DNA of 64,000 bases from NCBI GenBank assembly GCA_018267475.1, contig JAFDYI010000018.1:31886-95885 (forward strand). Direction: 5' to 3'. The translations under genes and the position numbers were made by a program. This DNA is from Bacteroidota bacterium. GTDB taxonomy: Bacteria > Bacteroidota > Bacteroidia > B-17B0 > Aurantibacillaceae. Positions 27,932 to 37,363 of the stretch are shown here, piece by piece. The notes below the pieces were generated by a model. The model was not told the origin of the DNA. It made no database searches and saw nothing but the letters and a program-made list of their open reading frames with translations. Every line of letters begins with the position of its first letter. Position 1 is the first letter of the stretch.

Positions 27932-28044
27932 CAGTAGTGCCGAACAAAGGTTGTTGATGAAGCATGCTCCGCTTCAGGAAATAAGCCCCCAGCCCTTGCG
28001 CATGGATTTATTTACAAACCTAAGCGACTGAGTTTACTTTGCTG

Positions 28045-29496
28045 TTACTTCCAACCGCCTCCTAAAGCACGATAAGCATCTACCATAGCGTTCATCTGTT
28101 TCTTTTTGGTTTCAATCAACTCCATTTGCGCATCTAAGGCATCGCGTTGGGTAAACAACACGTCCATATAATCGGTACGTGCCGATTTAAATAAATTGAT
28201 AGAGATGGTGATTGATTGTTTTAGCGCATCAACCTGTTTAGCTTTGTAATCGTATGTTTTTTTCAAATTGGTTATATTAGCCATGCTGTTGGATACTTCT
28301 ACATAAGCGTTCAACATGGTTTTTTCGTAATTAAAAATAGCTCTTGATTGGCGAGCGCTGGCAGCATAATATTGCGCACGTATATCGTTTCGGTTAAATA
28401 CCGGAGTCATTAAGCCTCCTATTAAAGAATACAGCATAGACATGGGAGCTTGCAGCAAGTAGGTAGGGCTAAACGCATCTAAACCCAAAGAAGCCGACAG
28501 CATAAGAGTAGGGTAAAAATAGGCTTTGGCTGATTTCACATCTAATTTTGCGGCCTGCATTCTTTTTTCTGATTGACGAATATCGGGGCGGTTTTGCAAT
28601 AGCTGAGAAGGACTCCCTGTCTGGATAGAATCGGGGTTTAAAGTTTGAAAAGTAGTAGAATTACGTTGTATAGGCTGCGGAAAGCGGCCGATTAAGAAAT
28701 TAATATGATTTTCGGTTTGAATAATTTGCTGATGAATATAGTATAAACGGCTTTGATTTTTTAATACCTCGGCAGTAAAACGTTTTACAGCCAACTCGTT
28801 AGAACGAGCGTAGGCTTTTTCCATCTTTACCATATCCAAAGCATCTTGTTGAATTTGAATATACTTTTGTAAAATATCCAACTCATTATCCAAGGCCATA
28901 ATCTCGTAGTAAGAGCTGGCTACTTCGGCTACTAAATTGGTAATCATAAAGTTTTTTCCTTCTACGCCTGCTAAGTACTTATACATAGCCGATTTTTTAG
29001 AGTTGCGCAGTTTTTTCCAAATGTCTATTTCCCACGAAACATTTACAGCCAATAAAAAATCGGGAAGCACTTTAGGTATGGGCTTGCCGGAAGGGGTAAT
29101 GGCTATGTTTTCATTATCATCTACGGAGCCGTTGCGGGTATAGCGGCTCGACTTTTCAAAGCCAACCGCAGGCCCCACGCCTACAAAAGGCAAGTAGGCT
29201 CCTTTTTTTGCAATCACCTCGCTGCGCAAGCTGTTTATTTCCTGCATTACTATGTTCAACTCCTGATTGTTTTTTAAAGCCGTATCAATAAGGGCACGCA
29301 GATTTTGGTCTTTAAAAAAATCGTTGTGCTTAATTTTTGCCGTATTGTTGGTGCTATCGCTAGAGGCTACATTTGTAAAGGCTTTTGGGGCTACCTGATT
29401 TTGGTCTTTTTTTCCTATCCACGAAGGCACTTTGCAAGAGGCCAAAGCCGCAACACCTACTAAAGCAAGGTATGTAATGATTTTATTTTTAATCAT
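28045..29496 (-). CDS. TolC-family outer-membrane efflux lipoprotein
   Basis: A 483-residue outer-membrane channel with a lipoprotein signal (MIKNKIITYLALVGVAALASC, Cys21). Two homologous halves of helical hairpins and strands follow, with the typical DLRALIDTALKNNQELNI-type repeat, LQNRPDIRQSEKRM and LSASLGL segments. It is the exit duct of the RND pump encoded just upstream, with 8 bases of overlap. Its placement as the last gene of adaptor-pump-channel is the usual order. Confidence 0.92.
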   Translation of the reverse strand: MIKNKIITYLALVGVAALASCKVPSWIGKKDQNQVAPKAFTNVASSDSTNNTAKIKHNDFFKDQNLRALIDTALKNNQELNIVMQEINSLRSEVIAKKGAYLPFVGVGPAVGFEKSSRYTRNGSVDDNENIAITPSGKPIPKVLPDFLLAVNVSWEIDIWKKLRNSKKSAMYKYLAGVEGKNFMITNLVAEVASSYYEIMALDNELDILQKYIQIQQDALDMVKMEKAYARSNELAVKRFTAEVLKNQSRLYYIHQQIIQTENHINFLIGRFPQPIQRNSTTFQTLNPDSIQTGSPSQLLQNRPDIRQSEKRMQAAKLDVKSAKAYFYPTLMLSASLGLDAFSPTYLLQAPMSMLYSLIGGLMTPVFNRNDIRAQYYAASARQSRAIFNYEKTMLNAYVEVSNSMANITNLKKTYDYKAKQVDALKQSITISINLFKSARTDYMDVLFTQRDALDAQMELIETKKKQMNAMVDAYRALGGGWK

Positions 29497-32400
29497 GATG
29501 ATGTCCGTTATCGTTATCTTTTTCTTTTGGAAATTTATCTACTGCGTGGGCAAAGCCATCAGATGCCGAATGTTCTTCTTCGTTTTTAATCAGTCTTTTA
29601 CCATCGGCCAATGAGCCAAAAATATAGTAAAGCCCGGGCACAATTACTACCCCGAAAATAGTTCCAAAAAGCATACCACCTAACGACGACCAACCTATAG
29701 TATGGCTTCCTACGGCTCCGGGGCCATGGGTAAACACCAAAGGTATAAGCCCTGCTATGAAGGCAAAAGAAGTCATTAATATAGGGCGGAAACGCGCTTT
29801 GGCGCCTGCAATAGCCGCTTCTAATACCGTAGCGCCTTCGGCTCTTTTTTGTATAGCAAACTCTACAATCAATACGGCATTTTTACCTAATAAACCTACC
29901 AGCATCACCAGTCCTACTTGGGCATATATATCGTTGGCTAAGCCTGATAGCTTGATGAGTAAGAACGAGCCAAACACACCCGCAGGCAGCGAAAGAATTA
30001 CAGAAAGAGGCAGGATAAAACTTTCATACTGCCCGGCTAATACAAAGTAAACGAATAACAACACGATTAAGAAGATATAAATAGCTTCGTTTCCGCGTTT
30101 TACTTCATCTTTTTGCAAACCGGCCCAGTCAATAGCAAAACCTTTTGGCAAGTTTTTTTCGGCTACTTCTTTAATGGCTGCAATGGCTTGCCCGCTGCTG
30201 TATCCTTTAGCGGGGTCGCAACGTATAGAGGCAGTGGTGTACATGTTGTAACGGTTTACCTCATAAATGCCCTGTGTTTTTTTCATTTGCATAAAGGAAG
30301 AGTATGGAACCATCTCGCCTTTATCGTTTTTCACATACATAATGTTTAAAATATCGGAAGGTAATCTTCTAAAAGAAGGATCGGCTTGTACGAATACTTT
30401 GGTGTAATAGCTGTATTTGATATAACCAATATCGTATGTACTACCTACCATTAACGAAAGGTTGTCCAAAGCTTTACCAATAGAAACCCCTTTTTGCATG
30501 GCTAATTTATTGTCAAACACCAATTCGTATTGAGGGTAATCGGTGCGGTAAAAAGTAAACAAGGCGGTAAGCTCTTTGCGTTTAGCCAATTCTTTCATAA
30601 AATCTTTGGTTACGCGGTCGCAACGCTCGTAATCGATGGTATTGTTTTTATCTAATAATTGTAGCGAAAGACCACCGGCCGAGCCATATCCCGGTACTGC
30701 AGGCGGGTTAAAAAATTCTATTTTAGCGCCCGGAATATCTTTTACTTTTTCTTCTAATTCTCTAATAATATCTTTGGCTGTGGCTTTACGTTCGCTCCAA
30801 GGCTTTAAGTTTATTAAACAAGTACCTGAGTTAGAGCCCCGTCCTTGTGTTAAAATCTCGTACCCTGCTAAAGACGATACCGATTCTACACCCTCTACTT
30901 TTTTGGCTGCTTCTTTTAACTGCAAACTTACGGCATACGTTCTTTCTAAGGTAGAGCCCGGAGGAGTTTGTAATACAGCATATATCATACCTTGGTCTTC
31001 ATCAGGCACGAAACCGGAAGGAGTAATGCTGCTTATCAAATAAATACCAAAAGCAAAGATGATGAGCAAGCCCCAAGTAACTGTTTTGCGGTGTGCTATG
31101 GTTTTTAAAACTCCTACATATTTATTGGTTACTTTATCAAAACCACTGTTAAAGCCATCTAAGGCGCGATTTAAAATCGTTTTCTTTTTGGGTTTGCCGT
31201 GTGTGTTTTTTAAAATCATGGCGCAAAGCACAGGGGTAAGCGTAAGTGCCACCATACCGGATATAACGATGGCTCCGGCCATAGTAATAGAAAACTGACG
31301 GTAAAACGTTCCTACCGGGCCCGACATAAAAGATACCGGTACAAACACCGACACCATGAGTAACGTAATGGCGATGATGGCTCCGCTTATTTCGCCCAAC
31401 ACTTCTTTTACGGCTTTAAAAGGCGGCAGGTGCTTTTCCTCCATCTTGGCGTGCACGGCCTCCACCACTACAATGGCATCATCTACCACAATACCGATGG
31501 CCAGTACTAAGGCAAACAAGGTAATTAAGTTTAGCGTTAAGCCAAAGGCTTGCATAATAAAGAAAGCCCCAATTAACGACACCGGAACGGCTAAGGTAGG
31601 GATAAGGGTAGAGCGCCAATCGCCTAAGAATACAAACACTACCAAGGCTACCAGTATAAACGCATCGCGCAGGGTGTGTATTACCTCTTCTACAGAAGCA
31701 TCTAAGAAGGTAGAAACGTCGTAACTAACCTCGTAGGTCATACCCGGCGGAAAATCTTTTTCTAATTCTTTTAGTTTTTCTTTTAGGTTATCAATTACCT
31801 CTAACGCGTTACTACCGTATGTTTGGTTAATCATGATAGCGGCAGAGGGGTACTCATCTTTAGTAGAGTACAAATCGTAGTATTCGCTACCAAACTCTAC
31901 GCGGGCTACGTCTTTTAGTTTTACAATTTCCCCTTTGGGGTTGGCTCGTATAATAATGTTTTCGTACTGGCTTACCTCGTCGTACCTTCCGGGATAGGTA
32001 AGTACATATTCTATACCTTCCGAGCGTTTGCTGTCTGCGCGCCCTAACCTGCCGGGGGTTCCCCATACGCTTTGTTCGTCTATAGCCTCCATCACCTCGC
32101 TAGAGTTGATGTTGTAGGCCCGCAGACGGTCGGGGTTTAGCCACACACGCATGGCGTATTGGCGGCTTCCTAATATCTTGGCATAAGCTACCCCATTTAC
32201 ACGCTGAATTTCGCGGAGCATGTTTACGTAGGCGTAGTTAAAGATAAACTTCATGTTTACATCGTTGGTATCTTTACTATACAAGTTTACGTACATCAAC
32301 ATACTAGGAATAAGCGGCATCACCACAATACCCTCTAACTGCACTAAGGGCGGAAGCCTCATTTTCATCTGATTAACGCGGTTTTGTACGTTAGATAATG

Positions 32401-32707
32401 CCTGGGTAGGATCTTGCCCGGGTTCAAATACTATTTGTATGTTGGCCTCACCCGAACTGGCTGCCGTAGAAAACATATAGCGTTTGCCGGGTACGGTATT
32501 TAAACCTTGCTCTAAAGGAATGATAACCGAGTTGGTAAGTACTTGCGAGCTGGCACCAGGGAACGAGGCATAAATAATAACCATAGGAGGCGCAATTTCC
32601 GGAAACTGCGAGCGGGGAAGTGTTTTTATGGCTAAGCCTCCAATAAATACTACAACCAATGATAATACGATGGCCAGTACCGGTCTTCTGATAAATTGAC
32701 TAAACAT
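29489..32707 (-). CDS. RND-family efflux pump, HAE1 type
   Basis: A 1072-residue inner-membrane proton-driven transporter of the AcrB class. It starts MFSQFIRRPVLAIVLSLVVV and has 12 helices in two repeats with large periplasmic loops. The central helix IGIVVDDAIVVVEAVHAKMEE carries the two adjacent Asp used in proton relay, and the C-terminal half has VGLLGKNAVLIVEFA. The HAE1 subfamily exports hydrophobic drugs, bile salts and dyes; the heavy-metal signature is absent. It overlaps the TolC gene by 8 bases and follows the adaptor by 40 bases. Confidence 0.95.
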   Translation of the reverse strand: MFSQFIRRPVLAIVLSLVVVFIGGLAIKTLPRSQFPEIAPPMVIIYASFPGASSQVLTNSVIIPLEQGLNTVPGKRYMFSTAASSGEANIQIVFEPGQDPTQALSNVQNRVNQMKMRLPPLVQLEGIVVMPLIPSMLMYVNLYSKDTNDVNMKFIFNYAYVNMLREIQRVNGVAYAKILGSRQYAMRVWLNPDRLRAYNINSSEVMEAIDEQSVWGTPGRLGRADSKRSEGIEYVLTYPGRYDEVSQYENIIIRANPKGEIVKLKDVARVEFGSEYYDLYSTKDEYPSAAIMINQTYGSNALEVIDNLKEKLKELEKDFPPGMTYEVSYDVSTFLDASVEEVIHTLRDAFILVALVVFVFLGDWRSTLIPTLAVPVSLIGAFFIMQAFGLTLNLITLFALVLAIGIVVDDAIVVVEAVHAKMEEKHLPPFKAVKEVLGEISGAIIAITLLMVSVFVPVSFMSGPVGTFYRQFSITMAGAIVISGMVALTLTPVLCAMILKNTHGKPKKKTILNRALDGFNSGFDKVTNKYVGVLKTIAHRKTVTWGLLIIFAFGIYLISSITPSGFVPDEDQGMIYAVLQTPPGSTLERTYAVSLQLKEAAKKVEGVESVSSLAGYEILTQGRGSNSGTCLINLKPWSERKATAKDIIRELEEKVKDIPGAKIEFFNPPAVPGYGSAGGLSLQLLDKNNTIDYERCDRVTKDFMKELAKRKELTALFTFYRTDYPQYELVFDNKLAMQKGVSIGKALDNLSLMVGSTYDIGYIKYSYYTKVFVQADPSFRRLPSDILNIMYVKNDKGEMVPYSSFMQMKKTQGIYEVNRYNMYTTASIRCDPAKGYSSGQAIAAIKEVAEKNLPKGFAIDWAGLQKDEVKRGNEAIYIFLIVLLFVYFVLAGQYESFILPLSVILSLPAGVFGSFLLIKLSGLANDIYAQVGLVMLVGLLGKNAVLIVEFAIQKRAEGATVLEAAIAGAKARFRPILMTSFAFIAGLIPLVFTHGPGAVGSHTIGWSSLGGMLFGTIFGVVIVPGLYYIFGSLADGKRLIKNEEEHSASDGFAHAVDKFPKEKDNDNGHHHD

Positions 32708-32747
32708 TCTTTGTGTGTTTTAAGGTGTGTTTATTAAATGTTTAATG

Positions 32748-33830
32748 TTATTCAGCGTGTAATTTTAAATGTTTCATAACCTCTAATGGCTTTTGATATT
32801 CGTACTGAATGGTATCGTTATCGTTTACTAAGCGCAAACCATCTAATAAAATTTTATCACTTTCTTGTAAGCCGCTTTCTATTACATATAGGTCTGGCAT
32901 TTCAGAGGCTACGTGTATTCTTCGGGTTTTTAATACGTTGTTTTTATCCACTACATATACATAGCGTTGGTCTAACACTTCAAATACTGATTTTTGAGGA
33001 ATAAGTAAGGCATTTTTTAGGGGTACGGTTACTACTACGTTGCCGGTTTCTCCATGTCGTAGCAGCATATCGGGGTTGGGAAAGGTAGCCCTAAAGGCAA
33101 TGTTACCCGTTTCGTGATTAAACTCGGCCTCAATGGTTTTTACTACGCCGGGGTATTGAAACATTTGTTGGTTAGCCATGCGCAGTTGCACGGTCATAAA
33201 GCTATCTTTTTTTGTGTTTTGCATATAATTAAGATACTCGGCTTCGGGCACATTAAAATATACCCACAGGGTACTGATGTCTGATAAGGTGGTAAGTAAA
33301 TCTCCTTCGTCCAACAAGCTGCCTAACCGCACCTGAAAGCGGTCCATAATTCCATCAAAAGGTGCTGTAATTTGGGTAAAAAATAAATGCGCTTTCATCA
33401 AGTCTAACTCGGCAATGGCTTTTGCATACTTAGCTTTTGCCAAGGCCAGTTCGTTAGGAGATACGATGTTGCTATCGGCCAAGCGCTCGGTGTTTTTGTA
33501 CTCTATCTCTGCAAAGTTGGCTTCGGCTTTTGCGCGCTCGGCTTCGGCTTGGTAGATGATAGGTAGAATTTGAAACATGAGTTGCCCTTTTTTCACAAAC
33601 TTACCCTCGTCCACAAAAATTTCTTGCAGATACCCTCTTTCCAGAGCGCGTAACTCAATGTGTTGTATGCCTCGTATTTGGCACACATACTCTCGGGTTA
33701 CCAATGTATCTTTTCTTATCGGACTAGTAACGGTAAATTTTACTTTTTCCTCTTTTTCTTTTTCATGATGACAAGCGGTGCTCGTCAAAAGTACGGCAGT
33801 TATGCCTGCCCACATGAGTTTTTTCCTCAT
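32748..33830 (-). CDS. RND efflux periplasmic adaptor lipoprotein
   Basis: A 360-residue membrane-fusion protein. The lipoprotein signal ends at STAC (Cys20). Segments RGYLQEIFVDEGKFVKKGQLMF (lipoyl-like), a helical hairpin (about 85-135), ITAPFDGIMDRFQVRLGSLLDEG and the C-terminal barrel with LLIPQKSVFEVLDQRYVYVV are typical of AcrA-like adaptors. The start is the ATG at 33830. A longer frame opens at 33881, but the promoter at 33852-33881 lies between the two. Confidence 0.93.
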   Translation of the reverse strand: MRKKLMWAGITAVLLTSTACHHEKEKEEKVKFTVTSPIRKDTLVTREYVCQIRGIQHIELRALERGYLQEIFVDEGKFVKKGQLMFQILPIIYQAEAERAKAEANFAEIEYKNTERLADSNIVSPNELALAKAKYAKAIAELDLMKAHLFFTQITAPFDGIMDRFQVRLGSLLDEGDLLTTLSDISTLWVYFNVPEAEYLNYMQNTKKDSFMTVQLRMANQQMFQYPGVVKTIEAEFNHETGNIAFRATFPNPDMLLRHGETGNVVVTVPLKNALLIPQKSVFEVLDQRYVYVVDKNNVLKTRRIHVASEMPDLYVIESGLQESDKILLDGLRLVNDNDTIQYEYQKPLEVMKHLKLHAE

Positions 33831-33851
33831 ACTATTTTTTTTAAAACGCGG

Positions 33852-33881
33852 CAAAGTTATGATTTCTGTAAGCATGCACAA
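33852..33881 (-). promoter_or_regulatory. Bacteroidota promoter for the RND efflux operon
   Basis: Minus-strand TTG at 33881-33879, 19 bases, then TAACTTTG at 33859-33852. It is 22 bases upstream of the adaptor ATG and confirms that start. Confidence 0.68.
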
Positions 33882-34167
33882 TTTTTTTTAGAATTATTAA
33901 CAAAAGAGATTCGATGAAAGCAAGATTAGTAGGCACAAAAGAAGGTGTAAGGCTTGTTGGGAGCGCTGTTTCAAGAGAAGATGCCTTCTTTTGAGAAGGA
34001 ATAAAAGGAAAGACAAGTCCGTTTTTTATTAAACCCATAATATTAAATTGATAAACGATGCAATAAAAGAACGGTGTTTCTTTGCAAAAAATGTGCCATA
34101 AATATAAATACGGAGTGTGCTCTTGCTTTTTACTTACCTTACCAACTCTATAAAGTCTTTTTGAGAT

Positions 34168-34248
34168 TGGAATTGCCACCTTTTAGTGGACATTTTTTTA
34201 TGGACTTCATTAAGTCGCATTTTTTGTGTTATTAATTATTTGTCCGTG
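34168..34248 (-). repeat. Dispersed repeat, copy B
   Basis: The minus-strand sequence matches 52954-53029 (plus strand) over about 80 bases. Shared blocks are ACACGGACAAATAATTAATAA, ATGCGACTTAATGAAGTC and CACTAAAAGGTGGCAATTCC, with only a few differences. The two copies are in opposite orientation, 18.8 kb apart. Confidence 0.8.
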
Positions 34249-34257
34249 TCCAATAGC

Positions 34258-34399
34258 GTCCTAAACGTTTAAAAAAAGAGAGGAATAATTCAGTAACTTT
34301 AATAATAATATACAGGGGGTCTTTTTTGAGTTTTAGTGCTTTTACCTCCAAATAGCTAGTAATATCAACATTTTCTATATCCTATAAAACGTTTAGGAC
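34258..34399. repeat. Perfect 13-bp inverted repeat bounding a 142-base segment
   Basis: GTCCTAAACGTTT at 34258-34270 and its exact complement AAACGTTTAGGAC at 34387-34399. The core TAAACGTTTA is itself palindromic. The ends may be those of a MITE-like element or binding sites. No target duplication is obvious. Confidence 0.6.
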
Positions 34400-34451
34400 A
34401 GGATTGGAGAAAAAAAGAAATGAAAAACGTATAAAAACAATTTTCAATAAG

Positions 34452-34459
34452 TACCTTTG
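34452..34459 (+). promoter_or_regulatory. -7 promoter element at the GT9 gene start
   Basis: TACCTTTG lies directly before the candidate GTG/TTG starts at 34463/34466. The transcript would be leaderless or nearly so. No -33 TTG at the normal distance. Confidence 0.4.
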
Positions 34460-34462
34460 TGG

Positions 34463-35452
34463 GTGTTGAACCCTCATTTCAAGAAAATACTCGTTATTCA
34501 AACAGCTTTTATTGGCGATGCTATTTTGGCTACGGCTGTGTTGGAAAGTATTCACAAAAAATTTCCGGAAGCCGAACTGCATATATTGGTGCGTAATGGC
34601 AACGAAAGCTTGTTTGAACAACATCCGTATTTAAAAAAAGTATGGGTGTGGAATAAAAAGCAAAAAAAAGTAAAAAACTTATTCGGTCTGATAGTACAGA
34701 TACGCAAACAAAAATTTGATTGGCTTATTAACCTGCATCGGTTTGCCAGCTCAGGGCTTATTACTGTTTTTTCAAAAGCGCGCATTACGTGTGGCTTTAA
34801 TAAAAATCCGTTTTCTTTCCTGTTTTCATACCAAGTATCCCATATTATAGGCAATGGCATGCACGAAACAGAGCGCAACCATTTATTACTAAAAAAATAT
34901 ATAGAAACGGAAGTTTCAAAACCCAAACTATATCCTTCTTCGGTTTCTTTCCAAAAAATACAGGCTTATGTTGCAAGCCCTTTTGTATGTATGGCGCCGG
35001 CATCGGTTTGGTTTACCAAGCAACTTCCCAAACAAAAATGGATAGAACTATGCGATAAAACAGATGTAAAAAACACTATTTATTTATTAGGTGCAAAAGG
35101 CGATGAAACTCTTTGTAAAGAAATAAAGGCAAGCACTACACACAAGCAGATAGAGGTGCTTTGTGGAACTCTTTCTCTGTTAGATTCTTGCGCTTTGATG
35201 CAGCAAGCCCAGATGAATTACGTAAACGATTCGGCGCCTTTGCATTTAGCCTCTTCGGTTGATGCGCCGGTAACTGCTTTTTTTTGTAGTACCATAAAAG
35301 AGTTTGGTTTTTATCCGCTATCTACCCATTCAAAAATAGTGGAAGCTATACCTGCTCCATCTTGCCGTCCTTGCGGGCTACATGGCTATAAGCAATGCCC
35401 TAAAAAACATTTTGACTGCGGCAATCACATTTCTATACGTGCTGAGTATTGA
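34463..35452 (+). CDS. Glycosyltransferase family 9 (ADP-heptose:LPS heptosyltransferase-like)
   Basis: About 329 residues. It starts near KKILVIQTAFIGDAILATAVLE, the classic GT9 front, and has a second domain with VCMAPASVWFTKQLPKQKWIEL and the nucleotide-sugar motif NDSAPLHLASSVDAPVTAFF. These enzymes transfer heptose or a related sugar from ADP-sugar to the lipid A core in the cytoplasm. A C-terminal segment with several cysteines (CRPCGLHGYKQCPKKHFDC) is unusual but is seen in some GT9 proteins. There is no ATG near the front. GTG at 34463 or TTG at 34466 is the best start. Confidence 0.85.
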   Translation: MLNPHFKKILVIQTAFIGDAILATAVLESIHKKFPEAELHILVRNGNESLFEQHPYLKKVWVWNKKQKKVKNLFGLIVQIRKQKFDWLINLHRFASSGLITVFSKARITCGFNKNPFSFLFSYQVSHIIGNGMHETERNHLLLKKYIETEVSKPKLYPSSVSFQKIQAYVASPFVCMAPASVWFTKQLPKQKWIELCDKTDVKNTIYLLGAKGDETLCKEIKASTTHKQIEVLCGTLSLLDSCALMQQAQMNYVNDSAPLHLASSVDAPVTAFFCSTIKEFGFYPLSTHSKIVEAIPAPSCRPCGLHGYKQCPKKHFDCGNHISIRAEY

Positions 35453-35479
35453 ATTGAAACTAAAATACTGCTTCTACTA

Positions 35480-36244
35480 TTAGCAGAAACCTTTTAGTTT
35501 GTATATGCAGTACCCCATTATTTCGTGCAGCAGCAAGGTACTTTCGGCAAGGGCTTCGGGGTTGGGAATAAAAAGGTGGTCTAATTCAAATTTGCGTGGG
35601 CCGCTGTATCTATCTGTTGGATACCAACGCATTTTTTTTACTCCTGCCTTTTTAAAGCAGGCTGCCGCTCTTCTTAAATGAAAGGCTGATGTTACGAATA
35701 AAACCGTATCGTTTGTATGCAAGCTATCTAACAGATGTTTTGTAAACACGGCGTTTTCATACGTATTTCGCGATTCATTTTCAATTAAAATACTGCTGTC
35801 CGCATAACCGCAACGCAACAAATACGCCTTTAAAATAGCGGCTTCTTTTTCTTCTGGATGAGCCAAACTGCCAGCCCCTCCGGTAATGATAATTTGCTCT
35901 ATTTGTTTGGTACCTAATAAAGGAAGCGTTTGAAACAACCTATCGGCACTGCGCAAAAATTGAGGCCGGTCTAAGCGCGCGTCATACCAAGTCATGCCTC
36001 CTAACAAAATGGCTTGTTTGTATTTTTGTGTGGGCTTCAGGTCAGGAGTAATGGGCTCCCACAGGCGCATTATCTCATCAACAAAAAAGGGGTTAGAGAA
36101 TAGGTACAACAAGCAGGTTGCGGCTATAATAATCTTTTTTTTGCGAATTTTATCGGAAGTAAAAAAAGCCCATGCGCACAAAGAGAAAAACCAGGTGAGT
36201 GGTGTTATTAAAAAAGCCAGTATCTTAGACAAAATAAAAAACAC
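35480..36244 (-). CDS. YdcF/ElyC-family (DUF218) membrane protein
   Basis: About 254 residues with two or three N-terminal hydrophobic helices. A DUF218 domain follows: YKQAILLGG near the front, IIITGGAG, EKEAAILKAYLL and SRNTYENAVFTKHLL. This family includes ElyC and SanA and is linked to cell-envelope integrity and lipid-carrier metabolism; the reaction is unclear. An in-frame TTG at 36268 lies within the -7 box at 36266-36273, so I prefer the GTG at 36244. Confidence 0.82.
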   Translation of the reverse strand: MFFILSKILAFLITPLTWFFSLCAWAFFTSDKIRKKKIIIAATCLLYLFSNPFFVDEIMRLWEPITPDLKPTQKYKQAILLGGMTWYDARLDRPQFLRSADRLFQTLPLLGTKQIEQIIITGGAGSLAHPEEKEAAILKAYLLRCGYADSSILIENESRNTYENAVFTKHLLDSLHTNDTVLFVTSAFHLRRAAACFKKAGVKKMRWYPTDRYSGPRKFELDHLFIPNPEALAESTLLLHEIMGYCIYKLKGFC

Positions 36245-36250
36245 AAGTAG

Positions 36251-36273
36251 TATGTTTGAAAAGACCAAAAGTA
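36251..36273. promoter_or_regulatory. Divergent overlapping promoters between YdcF and the PF10023 gene
   Basis: Plus-strand TATGTTTG at 36251-36258 serves the gene starting at 36288. Minus-strand TACTTTTG at 36273-36266 serves ydcF. Both fit TAnnTTTG and are 7 bases apart, so the two polymerases may interfere. Confidence 0.5.
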
Positions 36274-36287
36274 AGCATTAAAAATAG

Positions 36288-37313
36288 ATGTGGCGTTTAA
36301 TAGTGCATAGTCTTTTTGCTTTTTGTTTTGCGTGGTTGCTTACTCACGCCGAATTGACTCTGTATTTAAGTAAAATTTCTTATGGGCAAATGAATTTATT
36401 ACTCCATACGCAAAAAGTAAGTGAGGTAATACAGCGTTCTGATATTTCGGAAGAAGAAAAAAAAGCGCTGCAAGAGATAGAAAATATAAAAAAGTATTCG
36501 GTAGATAGTTTATCCTATAAAAAAACCAACAACTATACTACTTTTTACAACCAATACCATCAACCTATTTTGTGGCTGGTAACGGCTTGCGAGCCCTTTT
36601 CTTTTACGAGCTATAAATGGAGTTTCCCGGTGGTAGGCACTGTTTCTTACAAAGGTTTTTTTACAAGAGGGGCGGCTCAAAAAGAATTTTACAAAATAGA
36701 TGCGCAGGGTTATGATGCGGCTATTTCCGAGGTAAGCGCCTGGAGTACACTAGGCTGGTTGCCCGATCCTATACTTTCGTCTATGTTGCAAAAATCTAAA
36801 GGAAGAATGGCCGATTTGTTTTTTCATGAGTTGTTTCATGCTACGTATTATGCACCCGGTACCGTAGAAGTAAACGAAAATTTAGCTAATTTTATTGCAG
36901 AAAAAGCCACTTTACAATTCTTTAAATACGATACCTTAGAAAGAAATAAGTATATACAAATTTTACAAGACGATTCCGTTTACACTGATTTTACTCTAAG
37001 AGCTTACGATACGTTGCGTTCTTTTTTTGTTGCTTCGGTAAAAGAAAACAAGGCTCATCGTCTTCATAAAAAAAAGAAATTGTTGCAAGAAATATATAAA
37101 AGGAGTTTGCACTTACCTCTACATCAACCCATTCGTTATAGGGAGTACAGCAAACAAATACTGATAGATAAAAACACTTTTTTTATGGATATACATCGCT
37201 ACAACGGTTTGCGCGATTCTTTGAATACGGTTTTAGAGCATCAATATCGGGGTAATTTAAAAAAAATGATTGAGGCTCTATCAAATGCAACATTTTCTAA
37301 CGCATCTAAGTAG
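36288..37313 (+). CDS. Predicted zinc aminopeptidase, PF10023 (COG4324) family
   Basis: A 341-residue protein with an N-terminal signal/anchor helix (about 4-20). The family signature is SFPVVGTVSYKGFF, YDAAISEVSAWSTLGWLPDP and the zinc-binding HELFH at 180-184, with Glu197 in NENLANF as the likely third ligand. The family is predicted to be aminopeptidases exported to the envelope; the substrate is not known. It is transcribed divergently from ydcF. Confidence 0.86.
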   Translation: MWRLIVHSLFAFCFAWLLTHAELTLYLSKISYGQMNLLLHTQKVSEVIQRSDISEEEKKALQEIENIKKYSVDSLSYKKTNNYTTFYNQYHQPILWLVTACEPFSFTSYKWSFPVVGTVSYKGFFTRGAAQKEFYKIDAQGYDAAISEVSAWSTLGWLPDPILSSMLQKSKGRMADLFFHELFHATYYAPGTVEVNENLANFIAEKATLQFFKYDTLERNKYIQILQDDSVYTDFTLRAYDTLRSFFVASVKENKAHRLHKKKKLLQEIYKRSLHLPLHQPIRYREYSKQILIDKNTFFMDIHRYNGLRDSLNTVLEHQYRGNLKKMIEALSNATFSNASK

Positions 37314-37363
37314 CTTCTTTATGTTTTTAATCGGCCGCTTGCATTGATGTAAAAACCAGTATT

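Larger units (their letters stand above)
33882..34456. other. 575-base gap with repeat/relict sequence and no convincing intact gene
   Basis: The left part (33882-34167) has no gene I can support. A 112-codon frame on the minus strand runs from within the repeat into the efflux promoter and has no recognisable domain. The right part holds one copy of a dispersed repeat (34168-34248) and a 13-bp inverted repeat bounding 34258-34399. Between them a 49-codon minus-strand frame without a start is open. Its last residues are KRLGRYWTRTNN. It may be the tail of a decayed gene. Confidence 0.5.

Noticed and set aside
31356..31724. Plus-strand frames within the RND pump gene
   Set aside because: Low-complexity shadow frames of a 1072-residue conserved gene.
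33841..34179. 112-codon minus-strand frame upstream of the efflux operon
   Set aside because: It starts in the repeat, overlaps the efflux promoter and has no recognisable domain.
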